Assembly: GCA_014946745.1 (NCBI GenBank) | Contig: JADCRD010000001.1 | Span: 1,920,427 to 1,984,426, forward strand | Direction of reading: 5' to 3' | DNA from: Lysobacterales bacterium | Lineage (GTDB): Bacteria; Pseudomonadota; Gammaproteobacteria; Xanthomonadales; Xanthomonadaceae | Length of the DNA: 64,000 nt | Shown: positions 35,903-43,847 of the stretch, piece by piece | Layout: every line of letters begins with the position of its first letter | How positions within the stretch are numbered: position 1 is the stretch's first letter | The notes under the pieces: generated by a model | What the model saw: the letters and a program-made list of their open reading frames with translations, nothing else | The model's database searches: none | Told to the model about the DNA's origin: nothing | Made by a program: the position numbers and the translations under genes

Positions 35903-37963
35903 ATGGCTATCCATCGACACCTGGTTCGCACGCTCCTCGCGGCGGGCCTGATCATCGGCAGCAACGACCTGCTGTATGCCCAGGCACTGACCCCCGCCTT
36001 CACCTACCAGGGCGAGCTGCGACTCAGCACGGGGCCCGCCACCGGCAACTACGACATGCAGTTCCGGCTCTACAACGCGGAAGCGGGTGGCTCGCAGCTT
36101 GGCGCCACGGTCTCTGCGACCAGCGTGTCCGCGACCGGCGGCCTGTTCGCGGTGCCGCTGGACTTCGGGCCGGCGCAGTTCGCCGGAGATCGGCAGTGGC
36201 TGGAGATCGCGATCCGCCCGGCCGGCGGCAGTGCCTACGAGACCTTGAGCCCACGCACCGAAATGACGGCAGCCCCCTATGCCTGGGGTGCAGCGGTGGC
36301 GCTGGCCAACGCGGTCACGACGACCAGCATCGTCGACGGCACGATCGGCTCGGCGGACATCAACACCGCGCAGGTGCAGGCGCGGGTGGCGTCGAGTTGT
36401 CCGAGCGGACAGTCGATCCGGCAGGTCAATGCCAATGGCACGGTCACCTGCGAATCCGCGGGCGCGGGGCCGGTGGGACCGCAGGGGCCTGCAGGCCCGC
36501 AAGGGCCGATTGGCAACACGGGCGCTGCGGGGGCTACAGGTGCGACAGGACCGCAGGGGCCGGCGGGGTCAGCGGACGCCTGGGGTCGCTTGGGCAATGC
36601 AGGCACCAGCGCGTCCAACTTCATCGGCACCACCGACGCGCAGCCTTTCGTGGTGCGCACGGCCAATGCCCGCAGCCTGCGAATTGAACCGTCCAGCATC
36701 ACCTTCGTCGGCTTCCCGATCACCACCAACACGATTGCCGGGTCCAGTTTCAACCTGGTCAACGCCGGCGTTCGCGGCGCCACCATCGCCGGCGGCGGGG
36801 TGCCGGGTGGCGACACGGACCCTGATTTGACCTCCGAGAATCCGAATCGCGTCAGGGACCACTACGGCACGGTCAGTGGCGGCTATGGCAATGACGCCGG
36901 AGATGGCCTTGGCACGCCGGGCGATCGCGCCTTCGCGACCGTCGGCGGCGGTCGCAACAACAACGCCTTCGGCGCCGCCAGCACCGTCGGCGGCGGCACT
37001 GACAATACCGCCGGCGGCGCCAGCAGTATCGTGGGCGGTGGCGACGGCAACACCGCCAGCGGCTCCGAGAGTTCCGTGGGTGGCGGCACCAGCAACACCG
37101 CCAGCGGCATCACCAGCACCGTCGGTGGCGGCGGCCTTAACTTCGCGAGCGGCAACAGCAGTACTGTCGGCGGGGGACTCTTCAACGGCGCCAGCGGTGG
37201 ACTCAGTACGGTTGGGGGCGGCACCGACAACGCCGCGCGCGGCTGGGCCAGCACCGTAAGCGGCGGAGATCGCAACTGCGCGGGAGGCGACTATTCGTGG
37301 GCAGGCGGGCGGGACGCGAAGGTCCGACCGGGGACCGAGGGGCCGGGCTGCGAGGGTGTTCCAAGATCAGGGACGATCGGTGACGCGGGCACCTTCGTCT
37401 GGGCCGATGGTACGGGTGGGAACTTCATCTCGACCGGTGAGAACCAATTCCTCGTGCGTGCAGCCGGCGGCGTTGCAGTTAACAGCAACGACCCGGCGGG
37501 CAACGCGCTGCGCGTCAACGGTACGCTACGGGTCGATACGCTCGGCAATGCAGGCGCCACTGCACTCTGCCGCAACCTTGGGGCCCAGGTCGCCACCTGC
37601 TCCTCCAGCGCCCGCTACAAGCGCGACATCGGCGATCTGGAGCTCGGCCTCGCGGCAGTGGTGCGCCTGCGCGCGGTCAGCTATCGCTGGAAGGACTCAC
37701 TGGAAGCCGACATCGGCTTCGTCGCCGAGGAGATCGCCACGATCGACGAGCGCTTGATCACGCGTAACGCGAAGGGCGAGATCGAAGGCGTCAAGTACGA
37801 CCGGCTGACCGCGGTGCTCGCGAATGCGGTGCAGGAACTCGCAGCACGCGACAGCCTGGCTGCGGAGCGACTCGGCCGCGTGGAGGCCGACAACGCAGCG
37901 CTGCGGGCAAGGCTGCAAGCCATCGAAGCGCGACTCGGCCTTACCGATTCGAGCGCCCACTGA
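35903..37963 (+). CDS. Collagen-like, YadA-head-like fibre protein with S74 domain
   Basis: A 686-residue exported fibre protein. Order: signal peptide (LLAAGLIIGSNDLLYAQ); a beta domain (residues 30-145) of the kind preceding tail-fibre modules; a collagen-like Gly-x-y stretch (GPVGPQGPAGPQGPIGNTG, about residues 190-215); eight or more YadA/Hia-head-type repeats (TVGGGTDNTAGGAS, SVGGGTSNTASGIT and so on, residues 340-455); and a C-terminal peptidase S74 intramolecular chaperone (SSSARYKRDIGDLELGLAAV) with its Ser/Lys dyad region and a trimeric coiled-coil end. S74 domains trimerise fibres then cleave themselves. There is no outer-membrane anchor barrel. The start follows GGAGAA. Confidence 0.88.
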   Translation: MAIHRHLVRTLLAAGLIIGSNDLLYAQALTPAFTYQGELRLSTGPATGNYDMQFRLYNAEAGGSQLGATVSATSVSATGGLFAVPLDFGPAQFAGDRQWLEIAIRPAGGSAYETLSPRTEMTAAPYAWGAAVALANAVTTTSIVDGTIGSADINTAQVQARVASSCPSGQSIRQVNANGTVTCESAGAGPVGPQGPAGPQGPIGNTGAAGATGATGPQGPAGSADAWGRLGNAGTSASNFIGTTDAQPFVVRTANARSLRIEPSSITFVGFPITTNTIAGSSFNLVNAGVRGATIAGGGVPGGDTDPDLTSENPNRVRDHYGTVSGGYGNDAGDGLGTPGDRAFATVGGGRNNNAFGAASTVGGGTDNTAGGASSIVGGGDGNTASGSESSVGGGTSNTASGITSTVGGGGLNFASGNSSTVGGGLFNGASGGLSTVGGGTDNAARGWASTVSGGDRNCAGGDYSWAGGRDAKVRPGTEGPGCEGVPRSGTIGDAGTFVWADGTGGNFISTGENQFLVRAAGGVAVNSNDPAGNALRVNGTLRVDTLGNAGATALCRNLGAQVATCSSSARYKRDIGDLELGLAAVVRLRAVSYRWKDSLEADIGFVAEEIATIDERLITRNAKGEIEGVKYDRLTAVLANAVQELAARDSLAAERLGRVEADNAALRARLQAIEARLGLTDSSAH

Positions 37964-38048
37964 TCGCGGCCTGCCTGCAGACCCGCTTGACCGCTATGCC
38001 TGCATCAGGGTGCTTTCGATGGCCCGCGGCGGCGGGACAGTTCAGCGC

Positions 38049-40526
38049 CTATTCGAAGCCGTTGGCGAACAGCGCTGCCGAGCGCTGGAAGAGCGAGCAC
38101 TTGCTGAACTCGGAGGTTCCCGACAGCGGCCCTGAGGGCGATGCACCCGAGAAGCGTGTTGCTGTCGCCAGCACGTAGCGCGGCTGGTCGAAGAAGGTGG
38201 GAGCGTTGGCACGGCTGATCGGAACCCCGCTGAACGAAACGCTGCCGTCACTGCCGCTGCTCGCGTTGGTGATCTGCACCGTGGTCGAGGTCAGCCGATA
38301 GCGCCCCTGGCCGGCCTCCGCGGCGATCAGATTGGGGCAAGTGTCGGCGGCGAAGAAATCCAGTCGATACCAGCCGTTGCGCGAGCTGTAGCTACCGCTG
38401 ATCGTGCCAGCCCCTGCCCCTCCGGCTGCGGCTCCCAGCACCGGCGCATTGATGTTCTCGTTGCCCGCCTGCACCGGCAGGGTGATCGAGCTGTCGTTGT
38501 TGTTGGCGGTGAATCCGTCGTCGCCCAGATCAATGCCTTCGCCCGCGTTGCTGTAGATCGCGTTGGCGTAGAAGGGATTGCCCGCCGCGGCGACCACCGC
38601 GATGCCGTCCCCATCGTTATGGGCGATGTCGTTGTTGCGCACGGTGTTGCGGGACGCACCGTCGCGGATCAGCACGCCGTGCGCGCCATTGCCATTCGAA
38701 TCGCAGGGCCCGAGCACGCACAGCGGCGGCAGTCCGATGGTGTTGTACTCGATGATGTTGCCGGTCGCCAGGCTGCCATCCAGCTCTATCGCGCTCTGCA
38801 GGTTGTTGGAGATCAGGTTGTTGCGGATGCGGTTGTTGAACCCGCGCACCACGATGCCGCGCTGATTGGACTCCGCGCCGGCGCCGCCCGGTGTGGTGCC
38901 GATGTAGTTGTTCTCGACCAGCACCTCGGAGGGCTGCACGCTGGCCGAGCCCGCAATCGAGATCGCCGCCACGGTGGCATCGGCGAACACGTTGCGGTCC
39001 GACAGCAGCGGCCCACCGATATGCACGCCAGTCATGTCGCGACCCACCTGCACGCCGTAGCCACTGGGATCCAGCACCGTGGCGCCCAGACTGCCGCCGA
39101 AGCGCGAGCCACTGACCGCGTGATCGCTGCCGCCCGAGAACGTGATGGCCGCGAGGTCGAAGCCGCTGAAGGCAAGGCCGTCGACACGCACGCTGGTGCC
39201 CGCGGCAACCCCCTGCGGCACCACCATCGCCGACAGGCTGCCCGAGCCGGAAAAGCCGTTCAGCACGATGCACACGCTGGCGTTGCTGCCGATCTCGCTG
39301 CTGTTCTTCACCGCGCCGGGCTGGCTGTAGCCGTTGATGTGCACCGGGCCGGTGATGTCGGGCAAGGTCCCGCTGAGGTTGATGATGTGCGGCCCGCAGG
39401 TGCTGCCGATCGCGAACTCGATGGTGTTCAAGTTGCTGGACGCGTTGGCATCCAGCAGGGCCTGCCGCAAAGAGCCCAGACCGCTGTTGTTGCTGTTGGT
39501 CACCGTCAAGGTCGTCGCGGTGCTGCCAATGGGCGACTCCAGCGCGCCGCGATCCGCAAGCGAACCGAAGATCCGCGCATCGCCCTTCAAGTCTCTGTCG
39601 CCCCAGCTGTTGGCGAGCAGCAAAGCGGAGTTGATCGAGCTGGAGCTGCCACCGAGCTCGTAGTCGCCGATGGCCGGGTTGACGAACTGCGGATCGCTGT
39701 TCAAGGTCGCGGTTGGCGCGGCCAGCATCGGCCGATTGTTCACCAGGGTTGCGTAGGTGCTGTGGGTGATTGCGGCGTTGATCGTCCCGCCGGCACTGAC
39801 CCTGAGCACGATGTCGTCGCCCTGGTTGCCCCAGACGATGCTGTTCTCCATCACCAGACGCCAGTCGTCGGCCAGGGTATCGCCGACGCACAGGCCATCC
39901 CCCGAGCCGTTGGCAACGGTGAGCTGACGCAGCGCGACGTACTCGAGCTCCTCATCATCGATGATGCGCAGGGCACAGGAAGCAGCCGCGTCCGACACCA
40001 TGACGTGTGCAGCGAAGACTTCCGAGGTGTCGAGGGTCAAGTGGGTTGAATCAAACCAGACTCTCGACAGGCTCACCGACTGGTCTGGCAGTGCGAAGTT
40101 GCCGATCGTGCTCAGATAGACGCCGCCTGGCGTGTCGCGGAACGTGAGGTTGTGGATTCCGATATCACCGTTGCCCTCGAAAGCGTTCCCCGCGTTCCAT
40201 AGGTACACACCACCAGCGGGAAGCGTCAGCACGGTCAGGCGGGCATCGAGCACCTGCGACGCGCAGTTGGCCGTGTAGCCGCCCTTGATGACGAGATCAT
40301 CGTCGGTGCTGCAGCGCGTCGCCTCGTCCAGACACGAGTTGGTGAGGTCGTAGGTGCCTTGCACCAGCCGAATCTCCACGTCCACTTCATCGGCGCGCGT
40401 GACCGCGGTGTTCAGCTCGGCGATGGTGTCGACACAACGCACCTCGGCGTTCGCAGCGAGCGCAGGCAAGAGAAGCGCGAGCACGGCAACAACCTGGCGC
40501 GGGTGGAAACAAGGAAGAACGTACAT
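38049..40526 (-). CDS. Secreted right-handed beta-helix protein with NGFE tail
   Basis: An 825-residue exported protein with signal peptide (VVAVLALLLPALAANA). Most of it is a right-handed parallel beta-helix, with NosD/pectate-lyase-like turns such as NNRIRNNLISNNLQSAIELD and NTVRNNDIAHNDGDGI. A CSLREA-type segment lies mid-protein (NNSGLGSLRQALLDANASS). It ends RSAALFANGFE. The ATG follows GGAG by seven bases. It is likely surface or extracellular, possibly carbohydrate-binding. It converges on the collagen-like gene, with only 85 bases between stops. It shares tag and architecture with the gene at 22564. Confidence 0.85.
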   Translation of the reverse strand: MYVLPCFHPRQVVAVLALLLPALAANAEVRCVDTIAELNTAVTRADEVDVEIRLVQGTYDLTNSCLDEATRCSTDDDLVIKGGYTANCASQVLDARLTVLTLPAGGVYLWNAGNAFEGNGDIGIHNLTFRDTPGGVYLSTIGNFALPDQSVSLSRVWFDSTHLTLDTSEVFAAHVMVSDAAASCALRIIDDEELEYVALRQLTVANGSGDGLCVGDTLADDWRLVMENSIVWGNQGDDIVLRVSAGGTINAAITHSTYATLVNNRPMLAAPTATLNSDPQFVNPAIGDYELGGSSSSINSALLLANSWGDRDLKGDARIFGSLADRGALESPIGSTATTLTVTNSNNSGLGSLRQALLDANASSNLNTIEFAIGSTCGPHIINLSGTLPDITGPVHINGYSQPGAVKNSSEIGSNASVCIVLNGFSGSGSLSAMVVPQGVAAGTSVRVDGLAFSGFDLAAITFSGGSDHAVSGSRFGGSLGATVLDPSGYGVQVGRDMTGVHIGGPLLSDRNVFADATVAAISIAGSASVQPSEVLVENNYIGTTPGGAGAESNQRGIVVRGFNNRIRNNLISNNLQSAIELDGSLATGNIIEYNTIGLPPLCVLGPCDSNGNGAHGVLIRDGASRNTVRNNDIAHNDGDGIAVVAAAGNPFYANAIYSNAGEGIDLGDDGFTANNNDSSITLPVQAGNENINAPVLGAAAGGAGAGTISGSYSSRNGWYRLDFFAADTCPNLIAAEAGQGRYRLTSTTVQITNASSGSDGSVSFSGVPISRANAPTFFDQPRYVLATATRFSGASPSGPLSGTSEFSKCSLFQRSAALFANGFE

Positions 40527-41399
40527 GGCGACTCCAGTGGAGGGATCCGGTCGACCGCGGAAGCGGCGCGCGGCCGTCGGTCACTCCTATGGAATGCCGC
40601 ACACTGGCAAAACCGAACCGGCGCCGGCACGCGAGCGGATACTCACGGGCAGCATCGTCAGCATCGTCAGCCGCGTCAGCAGCGAGGCTTGGGCCGGAAG
40701 ACGGGCACTGAACCGCTGAACCCCCCTCCCCGCCTAGACGCGGACAGGCGCTTCGCGGGGATCACCAATCCAGTTGGATCCCCGCTCTCGCAGCCACGAA
40801 GAACCCGCTTTTCTTCAAGAGCACGCGACGCGCCGCGCGGGACTGTAAAGCTCTCTCAAGACGCAGAAGGCCTGCGACGCTGTTCGTCGTCTCACCAAGC
40901 CCGGCTGCGTGTCGGAGCGAGCTTGCTCGGGACGCGCAGGCTTTGCGCAGGGCGCAGGCTGAGGCGGTCTCTTCGCGGCGGCACACGGGCCCGGCGCCCA
41001 GCAGCAGTACTGCCAGGGCTGCGCGCAGAGGCCATGCGTGGATGCGGCGCGGCCCCGGGCGCTGTCGGCATGGCGGCGGGCTCTGCGGCGGGCCATTGGC
41101 CTTGGCCGTTCGGCGAGGCCTGACAGCCAGCGTATACGCGGGCTGCTGCATGCCAATCGGGGGGCGGGCGCAAGGGCGAATGCCGGCGCCATGAGCCAGC
41201 TTTTGCCCAACCGCGCAACACAGCCAGATCGAACGAAATTCCCGCTTGCGATTCGCCGCTCGGACAGGAAGAATCGCGCCGCGCCGATTGGGGGATCGGC
41301 GCGCGAGTCATCGGCGCTGAGCCCTCTGTTGCGTTCCCCTTACTGCCCTACCCCGCCCGAATCCCTCGTGCGGGCAATTCTTTACGAGTGAGTATTTCC
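40527..41399. other. Gene-poor intergenic region
   Basis: About 870 bases with no convincing gene. It must contain the promoters of the beta-helix gene and of the lipoprotein pair. Overlapping frames on both strands show only Arg/Ala-rich composition typical of GC-rich non-coding DNA. Confidence 0.5.
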
Positions 41400-42155
41400 A
41401 TGCGATTGAGCGCCCGCGTCACCACACTGCTTCTGCTCAGCCTGGCCCTGTTGGGTGGCTGTGTTTCCGCCCCCAAGAGCCGGCCCTTCAACGCGGCGGC
41501 GCATGCTGATCTGACGCATGTTGAGGTGCTGCCCATGCGGCAAACGGCGCTTGACGTGTACATCGTGAACAACCCCGGAGCCAGCTTCGGTCTGATCGGC
41601 GGGCTGATCGCAGAAGCACACCTAGCCTCGCGCCGGAGCTGGCTGAAGGAGCAGATCGAGGCCAAGCAGTTCGACCACGTTGAAACCTTCCGCACTGCGT
41701 TCGCCGAGGCAATGGCGCGCGAGGGCTACACGCTGAGCTGGCCCAACGGGAACGTGGAGGCTGCGAAGCCGAAGATCGCGCGAAACATCTGGGGCGTCCG
41801 CAAGGCCTACCCCGCCCCCAGCGAGCCCGCCGCACAGGCGCTGCTGGACGTGAACTTCGGGTTTGTGGGATTGGCCTCTGCCGGTTCCAGCGACGGCGCC
41901 CCCTACCGCCCCACCGTCGTGCTGACCGCGCGCCTGATGGATGCCAGCGGCAAGACCGAGCTGTTCCAGGAAGTGATCACCTACAACAACGTGTTTCCCA
42001 ACACGGGCAACACCGTGCTGATCACCCCGGACCCGGCCTATGCCTATCCCGATTTCGATGCGCTGAAGGCCGCTGGTACCGCTCCAATCGACGGCCTGGA
42101 CCAGGCCTTCCGCCGCGTCGCTGAACGCTTGGCACAGCTGCTCAGCCGCTCATGA
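41400..42155 (+). CDS. Lipoprotein of unknown function
   Basis: A 251-residue lipoprotein: basic start, hydrophobic core and lipobox LLGGC (LLLLSLALLGGCVSAPKS). The mature part is a mixed alpha/beta domain with regions YIVNNPGASFGLIGGLIAEA and RPTVVLTARLMDASGKTELF, typical of periplasm-facing lipoproteins of unknown role. The start at ATG 41400 is preferred; a GTG twelve bases earlier is possible. Its stop overlaps the next start (ATGA), so the two lipoproteins are coupled. Confidence 0.8.
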   Translation: MRLSARVTTLLLLSLALLGGCVSAPKSRPFNAAAHADLTHVEVLPMRQTALDVYIVNNPGASFGLIGGLIAEAHLASRRSWLKEQIEAKQFDHVETFRTAFAEAMAREGYTLSWPNGNVEAAKPKIARNIWGVRKAYPAPSEPAAQALLDVNFGFVGLASAGSSDGAPYRPTVVLTARLMDASGKTELFQEVITYNNVFPNTGNTVLITPDPAYAYPDFDALKAAGTAPIDGLDQAFRRVAERLAQLLSRS

Positions 42156-42814
42156 GGCGCGCGCATCCTGCGCTGGCCTGCGCAAGCCTGCTGCTGTTGG
42201 CGGGCTGCGCTGCCAAAGCACCCAAGCCGCCTGCCGAACCGCCGCCGTGGACGGCCTCCGGGCCGTGCGTATCCTCGCTGACTGAGCTGACAGCCACGGC
42301 CCTGGCGCCGAACAGGCGGGGGCTGTGGCACGGCGATTTCCGCGACGCCGCGGCCTGCATGAAGCGGGACGACGCCGCCGAGCCGGTGCTGCTGCTGCAG
42401 TTGGACGAGAGCAGTGCGCAGCAGGAACTCGACCTGTTCCTGCACATCGGCAAGGAACATCTGCTGGGGGCATCCGTGAGTGTGCTCGATGCTTCCCGCC
42501 AGCCGCTGCGCCGCTACGCCTTCGACGACTTCACTGGCCGCGGCCAGCACTTCTCGCTGCGGCTGTTCCCGCAGGCCGACAGCAGCGCGGGCTACCTGCT
42601 GATCGAGATCGACCGCGAGGCGTATGGCAGCGACATCGATCGCATCAGCGGTCAGCGCGTGCAGTCAATGTGGATGGCCGCCGGCTACATGGGCACGATC
42701 GCTGATGGCATTGAAGTGCAGCAGCGCATCGCCATTCGGGACACGGGCCAACTCAGCCTGCACCCGGTGATCGAAGCACCGCCCGAAGAGAACAACAAAC
42801 GTCGGGGGCGTTGA
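42152..42814 (+). CDS. Second coupled lipoprotein
   Basis: A 220-residue lipoprotein with lipobox LLAGC (CASLLLLAGCAAKAPKPP). A Pro-rich linker is followed by a compact beta-rich domain (LLLQLDESSAQQELDLFLHI, then RYAFDDFTGRGQHFSLRLF) and a charged C-terminus. It overlaps the preceding lipoprotein by four bases and probably acts with it at the outer membrane. No family is recognised. Confidence 0.8.
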   Translation: MRRAHPALACASLLLLAGCAAKAPKPPAEPPPWTASGPCVSSLTELTATALAPNRRGLWHGDFRDAAACMKRDDAAEPVLLLQLDESSAQQELDLFLHIGKEHLLGASVSVLDASRQPLRRYAFDDFTGRGQHFSLRLFPQADSSAGYLLIEIDREAYGSDIDRISGQRVQSMWMAAGYMGTIADGIEVQQRIAIRDTGQLSLHPVIEAPPEENNKRRGR

Positions 42815-43847
42815 GACCGAACGGCGCGACGCGATGGCGCCGCGCGGGGCGAAAGCCGGCAGACGCCTGCCGACCCTCCGTCTGCCTCAAGAAGCCCTCG
42901 CATCGTCGACCTCTGCTGCCCCGCCGTGGCCTGCGCGTCCGCGCGGTGTCGAGGCCGTGGAGCCGGAACGTGGTTCTAGCGTCAGAGCTCCCGTCAAGCG
43001 GACAAGCAATCTCTGAAACCTCCGACCGCTTGAACTGAGCGCTCGGCCGGGTGTCATCCCGCCGAGCGCGTCAGGGGGTACTGCCTCGGCAGCACCGAGG
43101 CACGGTTGTGGCCGCGATACCGGATACGGGAGACCGCATCGGCCTTCATGCGGCTCCGCAGGCCTCGCCGCGGCTGCGGCCCAGGGCTGCAGTCGCGGCA
43201 AGACCATGATGAAAACGATCACGCCCAAAGCAAGTCAGGGAGAAGGGCGCGAAGCCCGGAACACGCGAGCCGCTTGGGTTCCCCTGTTGACGCGAGGGGA
43301 GCGTCTGCGAGCCCAGCTCTGGCCGGACGTGTGGCGGCGTCCGCTGCACCACGCCAAGTGCAAGCGCTACCGATTCGGAGCACGGCGCGGGCGGCGCCGA
43401 AGCTCAGTACCAGATCGCCGTCTGCAGCCCAGCGCTATCGACAGCCGGCAGCGAGGGCAACGAGCCCGCGCGGCCAGCGGCGATGCGCTCGGCACTCCAG
43501 AGCGCGGCCAGCGCGTCGGCCAGATCGACACGCGCTGCCAGACGACCCGGCCTCGAGGCGACCACATCTTGGACGGCGGCAAGCGCGACGTGTTCGCCGA
43601 GCAGCGCAACGCAACAGCCGTGACCTTCGTGGGTGGGGTGCATGTCTGCGGCCGCTTCCCTCGTGGAACGACTGGGTAGCAACTCGCGTGTCCAACCCTG
43701 AGGATTCCGGCGCCAGTCGGTGGGACGGTCGGCTCTCTGGTGTCACTTAGCTGATCGGTGGCGTGCGTCTGGTCGTCAGCATGCTCGCCATCTAGCTGTT
43801 CAACGACACACAGTTGTGAGCCATTTCCTTCATCGAGGAGTCATTTC
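42815..43847. other. Gene-poor region with two hairpins
   Basis: About 1 kb. GCGCTCGG...CCGAGCGC at 43039-43069 and TGCCTCGG-CAGCA-CCGAGGCA at 43082-43102 are consecutive hairpins that may terminate the lipoprotein operon. A minus-strand frame at 43404-43682 has protein-like sequence (RLAARVDLADALAALWSAER) and could be a degraded gene, but there is no supporting start or family. Confidence 0.45.

Noticed and set aside
36840-37260. CRISPR-like array suggested by regular GTCGGCGGC units
   Set aside because: The units are codon repeats for the SxVGGGxxNxAxG protein motif, with variable spacing and coding constraint; no spacers or cas genes.
36883-37275. Pro-rich minus-strand frame opposite the YadA-like repeats
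   Set aside because: PPPTVL repeats are simply the complement of the VGGG repeats on the coding strand.
43404-43682. Possible minus-strand gene in the gap before the 966-residue gene
   Set aside because: It has some protein-like sequence but no ribosome-binding site, family match or partner; mentioned only under the gap.
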